In this document: in pieces, positions 9,836 to 17,549 of the stretch
How positions within the stretch are numbered: position 1 is the stretch's first letter
How the letters are laid out: every line of letters starts with the position of its first letter
Source: Phycicoccus jejuensis
GTDB lineage: Bacteria > Actinomycetota > Actinomycetes > Actinomycetales > Dermatophilaceae
DNA length: 64,000 nt
NCBI RefSeq assembly: GCF_000720925.1
Contig: NZ_JOEE01000008.1
Location: forward strand, 248,001-312,000
Reading direction: 5' to 3'
Position numbers and translations under genes: made by a program
Notes under the pieces: model-generated
The model's database searches: none
What the model saw: the letters and a program-made list of their open reading frames with translations, nothing else
What the model was told of the DNA's origin: nothing

Positions 9836-9864
9836 TTGTCCGTCGAACACGCGTTCGGTACACT
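9836..9864 (+). promoter_or_regulatory. Promoter of the DUF222/HNH gene with LexA (SOS) box in the spacer
   Basis: A -35 hexamer TTGTCC (9836-9841), a 17-base spacer and a -10 hexamer TACACT (9859-9864) precede the ATG at 9870 by five bases, so the transcript should be leaderless or nearly so. The spacer holds TCGAACACGCGTTCGG (9843-9858), which matches the actinobacterial LexA box TCGAAC-N4-GTTCGA at 11 of 12 specified positions. LexA bound there would cover the promoter completely. Confidence 0.75.
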
Positions 9865-9869
9865 GAGGC

Positions 9870-11306
9870 ATGGACACCGAGACCCTCGCCCGCCGCATCG
9901 CGGGGCTGCGCGAGGAGTGCGCGCGGCTGGGTCGTGAGCTGGCGGAGTCGGGTCAGTCGCTGTCGGAGGACGAGGCGTTCGAGCTGGCGGGGCAGCTGCA
10001 GGGTGTGGTCAACGCGGCCGAGGGCGCGACGGCGGTGGCGGGGGCCTGGGGTGCGCGGTTCGAGCTGACCCTGCTGGGGACCGAGCGCATCCACCCGCTG
10101 GGGTACATGGACCAGATGGCCTCGACGCAGATGGCGCTGGCGACCGGGCTGACCGAGGGCCTGGCCTCGCGGAAGGTCTCCCTCGGGGCGGCGCTGGGTG
10201 GGTGCTTCCCGCGGCTGCTGGAGCTGCTGCTGGCCGGTGAGGTCCCGGCGGCGTCGGCGCACAAGGTCATCGACGCGTGCGCCGGTCTGGACGCCGAGGC
10301 CTGCGGGCAGGTGGAGGCGGCGCTGGCGCCCCGGCTGGGATCGATGGACCCGGCGCGGGTCGCGGGTGAGGCGCGGCGGGTCGCGACGCGGGTGGCGGCC
10401 GACCAGGTCGCGGCGCACGCGGCGCGGACGCGCAAGGGGCGGCGGGTGGAGCTGTGCCCGGGTGAGGACGGGCTGACGGACTGGTTCGCGTCCGTGCCGA
10501 CGGCGACGTCCTCGGCGATGTGGGCGGCGGTGGAGGAGCTGGCCGGGGACTACCGGCAGAGCGACGAGGCGCTGTCGGTGCCGGAGTCGCGGGCGGACGC
10601 GCTGGCCGACCTCGTGCTGCGCAACGTGAAGGTCAGCGCGCAGGTCACGCTCGGGGTGCCGGTGGTGAGCGACCGGCCGGCGCCCGAGGAGCAGTGTGGG
10701 ACGAGGTTCCGGGTGGAGTGGGACGACGACGAGACGGTCATCGACGCGGTGACCGGACTGGAGACGCGCTACGGGGACCTGGACGCGGCCAGCCGGGAAG
10801 CGCTGTCGTGGCTGGAGGAGCCGGCCGAGCTGGACGGCGACCTCGCCTACACGCAAGCGGTCGTGTCGCCCGGGTACGCGGTGTCCGGGACTCAGCTGCC
10901 CGGCCTGGGCTGGGTCGACCCCGCCACCCTCGCGAACCTGCTGAAGCTGCTGCCGTTCGAGGTCGCCCGTGCGGTGCTCGAGGCCGAGACCGGCACCCTG
11001 GCCTCGCTCACGACTGCCGCGTACAGGCCACCGAAGGCGATCAGCGAGTTCGTCAAGACGAGGGACGGGACGTGCCGGATGTGGGGCTGCACCCGACCGG
11101 CCGCTAGCTGCGACCTCGACCACGTCCGGCCTTGGCCTGTTGGTGCGACCAGCCCGACCGGGTTGGAGGACCTCTGCCGGCGCCACCACCGCTTCAAGCA
11201 GCAGGGCCGGTGGCGACTCCACCTCGACCCTGACGGCACCGTCACCTGGCACGGCCCCGACGGCGCCAACCGCACCACCGAACCCCAGCACCGCGTGCAG
11301 CGCTGA
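9870..11306 (+). CDS. DUF222 / HNH endonuclease (13E12-type) protein
   Basis: 478 residues: an N-terminal DUF222 helical domain (roughly residues 30-330) and a C-terminal HNH nuclease domain. The HNH core is visible as FVKTRDGTCRMWGC, CDLDHVRPW and LCRRHHRFKQQG, with the Cys pairs and catalytic His expected for the fold. DUF222-HNH genes are multi-copy and often strain-specific in actinobacteria (the mycobacterial 13E12 repeat family); their function is not settled. The promoter carries a LexA-like box, so DNA-damage induction is likely. A second member, broken by frameshifts, lies at 59261-60718. Neighbours give no operon. Confidence 0.92.
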   Translation: MDTETLARRIAGLREECARLGRELAESGQSLSEDEAFELAGQLQGVVNAAEGATAVAGAWGARFELTLLGTERIHPLGYMDQMASTQMALATGLTEGLASRKVSLGAALGGCFPRLLELLLAGEVPAASAHKVIDACAGLDAEACGQVEAALAPRLGSMDPARVAGEARRVATRVAADQVAAHAARTRKGRRVELCPGEDGLTDWFASVPTATSSAMWAAVEELAGDYRQSDEALSVPESRADALADLVLRNVKVSAQVTLGVPVVSDRPAPEEQCGTRFRVEWDDDETVIDAVTGLETRYGDLDAASREALSWLEEPAELDGDLAYTQAVVSPGYAVSGTQLPGLGWVDPATLANLLKLLPFEVARAVLEAETGTLASLTTAAYRPPKAISEFVKTRDGTCRMWGCTRPAASCDLDHVRPWPVGATSPTGLEDLCRRHHRFKQQGRWRLHLDPDGTVTWHGPDGANRTTEPQHRVQR

Positions 11307-11336
11307 CGCGCGGAGGGATGCTGGAGAGCGGCGACG

Positions 11337-11774
11337 TCAGGGCTCCTCGGGGAGGTCGAACGGCACGTCGCCCGAGCCGTCGTCGAACACCTCGCTCGAG
11401 GGGACGCCCGGGTGGACCTCGGTAGAGCGGGAGGCGATGTTCGAGAACACGACGAGCGCGATGATGGCGATGACGACGAACAGCACGATGCCGACCGGGC
11501 TCGTCGGCAGGCTGCTCCCCGAGCGTTGCGCCCGGTGGTGGCGCATCTGCTGCTCGTGCATCCACAGCGGCGACTCAGCGCCGTGCATCCCCGGGATCCC
11601 GTGGTCGTGCACCCCGTGAGTCCCGTGCATCCCGTGGTGGTCGATGCCCCCGGCGGGACCGGGGTCGAAGGAGGGACTCCCGGAGTCGAAGCCGCCTCCG
11701 CCGAACGAGCCGGAGTCGAAGCCTCCCCCGCTCGACCCGGAGTCGAACCCGCCGCTCGCGCCGCCGTCGCTCAT
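11337..11774 (-). CDS. Gly/Ser/His-rich single-pass membrane protein, unknown function
   Basis: 145 residues, not recognised. The first ~40 residues are low-complexity, with repeated GGFDSGS units. A His/Gly/Met-rich stretch follows (HHGMHGTHGVHDHGIPGMHG, then MHEQQMRHHRAQ), which could bind metal. Near residue 95 there is one strong membrane helix (GIVLFVVIAIIALVVFSNIA), followed by an acidic C-terminus. The ATG at 11774 has a GGGAGG ribosome-binding site five bases upstream. It lies convergent to the DUF222/HNH gene. Reading frame and start look genuine; any function, including metal binding, is speculation. Confidence 0.75.
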   Translation of the reverse strand: MSDGGASGGFDSGSSGGGFDSGSFGGGGFDSGSPSFDPGPAGGIDHHGMHGTHGVHDHGIPGMHGAESPLWMHEQQMRHHRAQRSGSSLPTSPVGIVLFVVIAIIALVVFSNIASRSTEVHPGVPSSEVFDDGSGDVPFDLPEEP

Positions 11775-11896
11775 GACTGCCTCCCCGCTGCCGTGGTGTG
11801 GTCCTCGTGCCGTGGACGCACGCGGTGGCCGAAGCGTTGCACGGCGCCAGCCTGCGCGCGACGGGAACCGACCGGACGCGCCGACCGACGTGGGGG

Positions 11897-13450
11897 TCAG
11901 GCCGAGGCGTCGTGGAGGACGACCCCGTCACGCACGGTGAGCAGGCACTCCGGCAGCGGCGCACCGCCACCGAGCGTGGGCAGGTCGTCAGCGGCGTAGG
12001 CCGGGACCGAGAAGACCGCGAACGAGGCCGCCGCTCCGACCGCGAGGACGCCACCCTCCCGCCCGGCGAGGTCGTGGCCGCCGACGGTGTGGGCCGCGAG
12101 CGCGGTCGCCGTGTCGATGCGCTCGGCGGTGTCGCGGTGCTCGACCGCGGCCCGGACGGCGACCCACGGGGCGAAGGGCGTGACCGGGGAGTCGGCGCCG
12201 AACGCCAGGCGAACCCCCGCCCGGCCGAACGACGCGAACGGGTTGGTCGCCACCCCGCGCTCGGCGCCGAGGCGCGCGGCGTACATCCCCTCGCGCCCAC
12301 CCCAGTACGCGTCGAAGGCCGGCTGCACGCTGGCGGCGATCCCCAGCCGGGCCATCGTCGCGATGCCGTCGGCGTCGACCATCTCGGCGTGCTCGAGGCG
12401 AGGTCGCGAGGCGCGTACGGTCTCCTCCCCCACCAGCTCGGCGGCCTTCACGTACCCCTCGAGGACGAGGTCGAGACCGGCGTCGCCGATGACGTGGAAA
12501 CCGCTCTGCACCCCGGCGGCGGCGCACGCCGCCACGTGGTCGCGGACCCCGGCCGCGTCGCGGTACGCCGTCCCGCGGCAGCCGTGCTCGTCGAGGTAGT
12601 CGTCGCGCAGCAGCGCCGTGTGCGACCCGATGGACCCGTCGATGTTGAGGTCGCCCCCGAGCCCGACGGCTCCGTGCAGCCCGGCCAGCGCACGGGCCTG
12701 GCCCGGCTCGGTGACGGCCTCGGCCCAGTAGCCGACGGTCTCGGGCAGGTCGGCCCGGCGGCCGAGGTCGAGGACGTCGGCGAAGTCCTCGGCGGAGGTG
12801 AGCAGCGGTCCGCCGCACTCGTGCACGGACACGATTCCGAGGGATGCCGCCGTCCGCAGGGCCACCTCGATGTCCTCGCGCCGGTCGGCGTGGCTGCGGG
12901 AGGCGTCGAAGGCGGACCTGGCGGCGTTCTTCGCGTCCCGCACGACGAAACCGCTCGCCGACCAGCCGTCGAGGGCGTCGGCCCCGGAGAGGGCCACGAG
13001 CGCGGTCGAGACGACCGCCGAGTGGCCGTCGATGCGCGAGGCGTACACCACCCCTCCCCCGGTGGCACGGTCCAGCTCGAGGGCCGTCATCGCCCGCTCG
13101 CGGGTCCAGTCCTGCTCCTGCCAGCCGTGCGCGAAGACCGGCGCGCCGGGGAGCTCGCGGGCCGCCGCGGCGACGAGGTCGAGCGCCTCGGTGACGGTGC
13201 GCGTCCCGGACAGGTTCACCCCGCGCATCCCGAGTCCGGTGTGCGACACGTGCGCGTGCGCGTCGACGAACCCGGGCAGGACGAGCGACCCGCCGAGGTC
13301 GACGACGGCGTCCACCGCGTCGGCGTGCCGGTCAGCCCCGGCCTCGTCGCCGAGCCAGGCCACGCGTCCGTCGTCGCCGACGACGAGCGCCGTGCACGCC
13401 GGGTGCTCGGGGGTGCGGACACGGGCGTTGCGGTACAGGGTCGTCGGCAC
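11897..13450 (-). CDS. Amidohydrolase family 3 (YtcJ-like) metal-dependent hydrolase
   Basis: 517 residues with the layout of the YtcJ/amidohydrolase-3 family: an N-terminal beta-sandwich strand, the metal motif D-A-H65-A-H67-V, further metal-ligand candidates in GFHVIGDAGLD and LEHAEM, and the late Asp motif AFGADSPV. Members hydrolyse exocyclic amide or related bonds; the substrate here is not known. The GTG at 13450 follows TAGAGT (13462-13457) by six bases, suggesting a leaderless transcript. It sits between the two lysine-degradation gene groups, which raises the possibility of a linked role, but nothing in the sequence proves that. Confidence 0.88.
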   Translation of the reverse strand: MPTTLYRNARVRTPEHPACTALVVGDDGRVAWLGDEAGADRHADAVDAVVDLGGSLVLPGFVDAHAHVSHTGLGMRGVNLSGTRTVTEALDLVAAAARELPGAPVFAHGWQEQDWTRERAMTALELDRATGGGVVYASRIDGHSAVVSTALVALSGADALDGWSASGFVVRDAKNAARSAFDASRSHADRREDIEVALRTAASLGIVSVHECGGPLLTSAEDFADVLDLGRRADLPETVGYWAEAVTEPGQARALAGLHGAVGLGGDLNIDGSIGSHTALLRDDYLDEHGCRGTAYRDAAGVRDHVAACAAAGVQSGFHVIGDAGLDLVLEGYVKAAELVGEETVRASRPRLEHAEMVDADGIATMARLGIAASVQPAFDAYWGGREGMYAARLGAERGVATNPFASFGRAGVRLAFGADSPVTPFAPWVAVRAAVEHRDTAERIDTATALAAHTVGGHDLAGREGGVLAVGAAASFAVFSVPAYAADDLPTLGGGAPLPECLLTVRDGVVLHDASA

Positions 13451-13510
13451 GGCGCCACTCTAGGATCCCGGACGCTGGCGCCGGGCCGGGGACGGGGCCA
13501 CGATGGTGTC

Positions 13511-13835
13511 GTGCCTTCCCGAACGCCCTCCGGTCCGTCAACAAGCACGTGACCAACCGGCTGACGGTGCACCTGGTCGGTCGTGGCTCCTTCGCCGAGG
13601 TCGAGCACGTCGGGCGGCGGTCGGGACGGACGGACCGGAACCCGGTCAACGCGTTCCGCGACGGTGACCACGTGACGTTCGCGGCCGGAGCGTCCTGACC
13701 CTCGGTCCGCCGCACGACCTCGACCCGGCCGAGGGCCTGCGGCGGATGCCCGCCCCGGCCCGCGTGGTGCTGCGCCTGGCGTCGGTCGACGGGTTCGTCG
13801 AGATGCCGGTGCTGCGCGAGCAGCCCGCCGGCTAG
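13511..13835 (+). pseudogene. Remnant of a deazaflavin (F420)-dependent nitroreductase (DDN/DUF385 family)
   Basis: Two pieces of one family are recognisable in different frames. The first (13513-13698, stop TGA) reads with ALRSVNKHVTNRLTVHLVG and HVGRRSGRTDRNPVNAFRDGD, the typical N-terminal half. The second (13695-13835, stop TAG) reads LTLGPPHDLDPAEGL and PAPARVVLRLASVDGFVEMPVL, the typical C-terminus. The middle third with the DWVRN-like motif is missing. The probable old start GTG at 13511 is also one base out of frame with the first piece. The 3' end overlaps the kdd stop tail to tail. This is a decayed gene; the evidence is motif memory only. Confidence 0.75.
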
Positions 13836-14887
13836 CCCTCCGCGGCCAGGCGCGACTCGAACAGGCCGCGCACCGCCGGGTCGCGCCGCACGATGTCGAC
13901 GGCGAGGTCGGCGTGTCCCGGGACGTAGCCGTTGCCGACGAGCATCCGCACGTCGGCGGCGAGCCCCTCGGCCCCGAGCGCCGCGGCGGCGAAGCTGGTG
14001 GCCATCGAGAAGTAGATGATCGTGCCGCCCTGCGCGGTCGCGAGGACGGCGGGCTGCTCGCAGCCGGGCACGTCGACGCAGACCACGGTGACGTCGGCCG
14101 GTCCCCCGGCGGCGGCGACGGCCTCCGAGAGCCCCAGCGGGGAGCGGGCGTCCGCGACGACGACCTCGTCGGCGAGGCCGGTCGGCCGCAGCAGTTCGGC
14201 CTCGGCCTGCGTCGGCACGACCCCGATGCGACGGCCGGCGCCGGCGTCGCGCGCGGCGGCCAGCGAGAGCGAACCGGACTTGCCCGCGCCGAGCACCGCG
14301 ACCGTCGGGGCGCTCCCCCGCGCCAGGTGCTCCGCGACGACCCGGGCGACGAGCGCCGGGGCGCCACAGACGTCCATGACCATGAGGGCGAGCTCGGGCG
14401 AGAGGTCCTCGGGCAGGCGCGCGGCGATCGAGCGACCGAAGAGCACGGCCGTCCCGGCCGCGGGCACGCGCTCGGAGCGGCCGTCCCAGCGCTCGAGTCC
14501 GTCGGTGACGACGAGCGGGGTCAGCGACAGGGAGACCAGGGTCGCGACCCGGTCCCCCACCGCCAGCCCGAGCGGCGACTCGGGGCCGACCTCCGCCACC
14601 GTGCCGACGAGCATCCCGCCGGACCCCGTCACCGGGTTCTGCATCTTGCCGCGCTCCCCGACGATGGCGAGCACCTCGGCGCGGACGGCCTCGCCGTCGC
14701 CTCCGTGCTTCTCGGTCAGCTGCCGGAAGGAGGCCGCGTCGAGGTTGAGCGTCTCGACGTCGATGCGCACCTCGTCCGGCCACAGCTCGGGGCCGGCGTC
14801 GAGCACGCGCGCCGCCTGCGGCAGCGACGCACCGGCGGGTTCGAGCACGCGGTGGAGGCCGACGGGTGAGCTGGGGGTCGTCCGCAC
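13832..14887 (-). CDS. kdd: L-erythro-3,5-diaminohexanoate dehydrogenase
   Basis: 351 residues from the GTG at 14887, which has GAGGAG about six bases upstream; the frame stays open far upstream but without similarity. The N-terminal part GLHRVLEPAGASLPQAARVLD, then LNLDAASFRQLTEKHGGD and NPVTGSGGMLVGTV, follow the Kdd family closely. A Rossmann-type NAD site is visible at VAVLGAGKSGSLSLAAA. Kdd oxidises 3,5-diaminohexanoate to 3-keto-5-aminohexanoate, the step after KamD/KamE. It is divergent from kamA with an 87-base shared promoter region. The downstream cleavage enzyme (kce) is not in the window. Confidence 0.9.
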   Translation of the reverse strand: MRTTPSSPVGLHRVLEPAGASLPQAARVLDAGPELWPDEVRIDVETLNLDAASFRQLTEKHGGDGEAVRAEVLAIVGERGKMQNPVTGSGGMLVGTVAEVGPESPLGLAVGDRVATLVSLSLTPLVVTDGLERWDGRSERVPAAGTAVLFGRSIAARLPEDLSPELALMVMDVCGAPALVARVVAEHLARGSAPTVAVLGAGKSGSLSLAAARDAGAGRRIGVVPTQAEAELLRPTGLADEVVVADARSPLGLSEAVAAAGGPADVTVVCVDVPGCEQPAVLATAQGGTIIYFSMATSFAAAALGAEGLAADVRMLVGNGYVPGHADLAVDIVRRDPAVRGLFESRLAAEG

Positions 14888-14961
14888 AAGAATCTCCTCG
14901 ATATCCGACACGCAGCCGCATTTCTTACGGTGAGCGCGTGCAAGGGGCGCCATCCGTCCCG

Positions 14962-14967
14962 TATCCT
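14962..14967 (+). promoter_or_regulatory. -10 element of kamA (TATCCT), leaderless
   Basis: TATCCT at 14962-14967 lies seven bases before the kamA ATG at 14975, and no Shine-Dalgarno sequence is present between them. This predicts a transcript starting at or next to the start codon. No clear -35 was seen. The element lies in the 87-base gap shared with divergent kdd. Confidence 0.6.
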
Positions 14968-14974
14968 GCCACGC

Positions 14975-16420
14975 ATGGCGACGAGCATCGAGCAGCCCTA
15001 CGCGTACCGGCGACGCGAGCTGGTGGAGCCGGACTGGACCCGCCTCCCCGGCTGGCGGGACGTCACCCGCCAGGAGTGGGAGAGCGCGCAGTGGCAGCGG
15101 TCCCACTGTGTGAAGAACGTCGGGCAGCTGCGCGCCGTCATGGGCGACCTGCTCGAGGAGCGCTTCTACGCCGACGTCGACCGGGACCAGGCCGAGCGGG
15201 CGACGATGTCGATGCTCGTCCCGCCGCAGATGCTCAACACGATGGTCGCCTCGACCGACGGCCCGATGCCGTCGGCCGGCGCCGCGTTCACCGAGGCGTT
15301 CTACGCCGACCCGGTGCGCCGCTACATGCTGCCGGTGTTCTCCGACCGGCGCACCGACTGGGCGAGCCACCCGTTCGCGACGCGCGACAGCCTCCACGAG
15401 CACGACATGTGGGCGGTCGAGGGCCTGACCCACCGCTACCCGACCAAGGTGCTCGCCGAGATGCTGCCGACGTGCCCGCAGTACTGCGGCCACTGCACGC
15501 GGATGGACCTCGTCGGCAACTCCACCCCGCAGTTCACCAAGCTCAAGCTCGCGGGCAAGCCGGTCGACCGCTACGCCGCGATGCTCGACTACCTCCAGCG
15601 CACCCCCGGTGTCCGGGACGTCGTCGTCTCCGGCGGCGACGTCGCGAACATGCCGTGGAAGAACCTCGAGGGCTTCCTCGACAAGCTCCTCGACGTCGAG
15701 AACATCCGCGACATCCGGCTCGCGACCAAGGCGCTCATGGGCCTGCCGCAGCACTGGCTCCAGCCCGACGTCGTCGAGGGTGTCGCCCGGGTCAGCGCCA
15801 AGGCCCGCTCGCGCGGTGTCTCGCTGGCCATCCACACGCACGTCAACAACGCCGAGTCCGTGACGCCGCTCGTCGCGCAGGCCGCGAAGGCGATGCTCGA
15901 GGCCGGGGTGCGCGACGTGCGCAACCAGGGCGTGCTCATGCGGGGCGTCAACGACTCCTCCGAGCAGCTCCTCGACCTCTGCTTCGCCCTCCAGGACGAG
16001 GCGAGCATCACGCCGTACTACTTCTACATGTGCGACATGATCCCGTTCGCCGAGCACTGGCGGCTCTCGCTGGCCGAGGCCCAGCACCTCCAGCACTCGA
16101 TCATGGGCTACCTGCCCGGGTTCGCGACGCCGCGCATCGTCTGCGACGTGCCGTTCGTCGGCAAGCGCTGGGTGCACCAGGTCGACAGCTACGACACCGA
16201 GAAGGGGATGTCGTTCTGGCGCAAGAACTACCGCACCTCGATCGAGGGTGACGACGCCGAGGCGCTCTCGCGCGAGTACGTCTACTACGACCCGATCTAC
16301 ACCCTCCCCGAGTCCGGCCAGGAGTGGTGGCGCGCCAACACCGACGTCGAGGCCGTGCACGAGCAGGCCGTCGCCGGCGCCGGCGCGTCCCGCGCCGCGT
16401 CGGTCGCCGACCTCGTCTGA
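14975..16420 (+). CDS. kamA: Lysine 2,3-aminomutase (radical SAM)
   Basis: 481 residues. The radical SAM cluster motif is C167-x3-C171-x2-C174 (CPQYCGHCTRMD); further family features include GGDV and the C-terminal MSFWRKNYRTS region. KamA uses SAM, a 4Fe-4S cluster and PLP to turn L-lysine into L-beta-lysine, the first step of lysine fermentation. The N-terminus has about 50 extra residues before the region that starts clostridial KamA. An upstream GTG at 14930 is in frame, but the TATCCT -10 hexamer between it and 14975 argues for 14975. With kdd, kamD, kamE and kal it makes most of the pathway. A role in making N-acetyl-beta-lysine as osmolyte is less likely given kdd and kal. Confidence 0.93.
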   Translation: MATSIEQPYAYRRRELVEPDWTRLPGWRDVTRQEWESAQWQRSHCVKNVGQLRAVMGDLLEERFYADVDRDQAERATMSMLVPPQMLNTMVASTDGPMPSAGAAFTEAFYADPVRRYMLPVFSDRRTDWASHPFATRDSLHEHDMWAVEGLTHRYPTKVLAEMLPTCPQYCGHCTRMDLVGNSTPQFTKLKLAGKPVDRYAAMLDYLQRTPGVRDVVVSGGDVANMPWKNLEGFLDKLLDVENIRDIRLATKALMGLPQHWLQPDVVEGVARVSAKARSRGVSLAIHTHVNNAESVTPLVAQAAKAMLEAGVRDVRNQGVLMRGVNDSSEQLLDLCFALQDEASITPYYFYMCDMIPFAEHWRLSLAEAQHLQHSIMGYLPGFATPRIVCDVPFVGKRWVHQVDSYDTEKGMSFWRKNYRTSIEGDDAEALSREYVYYDPIYTLPESGQEWWRANTDVEAVHEQAVAGAGASRAASVADLV

Positions 16421-16444
16421 ACCGCCGGCCCTAGGCTCGGCGGC

Positions 16445-16930
16445 ATGGTCCGCCGCGCACCGTCCGGGACGCCCGCCACCGTGGCCCTCACGGCGGCGGG
16501 CGTCGCGTTCACCCAGCACGCCTACGCGCACGACCCGGCCGCGCCCTCCTACGGGCTCGAGGCGGCGCACGTCCTCGGGCTGCCCGCCGAGCAGGTGTTC
16601 AAGACCCTCCTCGTCGACACCGGAGCCGGGCTCGCCGTCGGCGTCGTCCCGGTCGCCGGGCAGCTCGACCTCAAGGCGATGGCGAGCGCGCTCGGGGTCA
16701 AGCGCGTGACGATGGCCGACCCGGCGGACGCCGAGCGGTCGACCGGCTACGTCGTGGGAGGCATCTCGCCGGTCGGCCAGAAGCGCGCCCTGCCCACCGT
16801 CGTCGACGAGTCCGCGGAGCTGTTCGACGTCGTCTACGTCTCCGGCGGGCGCCGCGGCCTCGACCTCGGGGTCGCGCCGGCCGACCTCGTCCGGGTCACC
16901 GGCGCGACCCTCGCGGACATCGGGCGCTAG
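16445..16930 (+). CDS. ybaK: Cys-tRNA(Pro) deacylase YbaK/EbsC
   Basis: 161 residues with the YbaK fold: AAHVLGLPAEQVFKTLLVD, then YVVGGISPVGQKRALPTVVDE, where the GGISPxGxK loop lines the aminoacyl-tRNA site, and a conserved VSGGRRGLDLG near the end. YbaK hydrolyses Cys mischarged on tRNA-Pro. The start ATG at 16445 follows TAGGCT (16432-16437) by seven bases, so translation is probably leaderless rather than coupled to kamA, which ends 24 bases upstream. Confidence 0.93.
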   Translation: MVRRAPSGTPATVALTAAGVAFTQHAYAHDPAAPSYGLEAAHVLGLPAEQVFKTLLVDTGAGLAVGVVPVAGQLDLKAMASALGVKRVTMADPADAERSTGYVVGGISPVGQKRALPTVVDESAELFDVVYVSGGRRGLDLGVAPADLVRVTGATLADIGR

Positions 16931-17499
16931 TCGCGCCGCCGCGGGCGCGCGCGCACGTGCATCCGCTCCCCCTGCGGCCCCATGATGCTCAGCAGCTCGA
17001 CCGGGTGGTCGTCGGCGCAGCCGAACCAGTGCGGGGTGCGCGTGTCGAACTCGGCGACCTCGCCGACGCCGAGGACGACGTCGTGCTCGGCGAGCACGAG
17101 GCGCAGCCGGCCGTCGAGGACGTAGATCCAGTCGTAGCCCTCATGGCTGCGCGGGTCGGGCTCGCGCCCGTCCGGGCGCAGCACCATCTTGAACGCTCGT
17201 GGGCCGCCGACCCGCTCGGTGAGCGGGACGACCTGCGCGTACGGGTGCTCCACCGGCTGCAGGTGCACGCGGGGGTCGCCGGTGCGGGGCGCGTCGACGA
17301 GCTCGTCGAGGGTCACCCGGTAGACGCGCGCCAGCCCGACGAGCAGCTCCAGCGTCGCCCGCCGCGAGCCGGACTCGAGCCGGGACAGGGTGCTGACCGA
17401 GATGCCGGTGCCGGCCGAGACCTCGGCGAGGGTCATGTGCCGTCGGGTGCGGACCTCGCGCAGGCGCTGCCCCACGGCGGTCGGGTCGAGGTTTGCCAC
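16927..17499 (-). CDS. XRE-family transcriptional regulator with C-terminal cupin domain
   Basis: 190 residues. An N-terminal helix-turn-helix (residues ~10-65: LREVRTRRHMTLAEVSAGTGISVSTLSRLESG is the classic XRE pattern) is followed by a cupin barrel that includes YDWIYVLDGRLRLVL and EFDTRTPHWFGC. Such regulators usually repress nearby genes and sense a small ligand in the cupin. The start GTG at 17499 follows TACGTT by six bases. It is divergent from the FAD oxidoreductase gene at 17550 with only 50 bases between, so that gene is its likely target. Its stop overlaps the ybaK end by four bases. Confidence 0.92.
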   Translation of the reverse strand: MANLDPTAVGQRLREVRTRRHMTLAEVSAGTGISVSTLSRLESGSRRATLELLVGLARVYRVTLDELVDAPRTGDPRVHLQPVEHPYAQVVPLTERVGGPRAFKMVLRPDGREPDPRSHEGYDWIYVLDGRLRLVLAEHDVVLGVGEVAEFDTRTPHWFGCADDHPVELLSIMGPQGERMHVRARPRRRD

Positions 17500-17549
17500 T
17501 CCGGCAACGTACCTTGCCCGCGCGGTCGCCGGGGGCGCATCGTCGGTCC

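Noticed and set aside
13832..16570. A 912-codon minus-strand frame that includes kdd
   Set aside because: Only the last 351 codons resemble Kdd and an RBS precedes the GTG at 14887; the upstream part lies opposite kamA, which is clearly coding.
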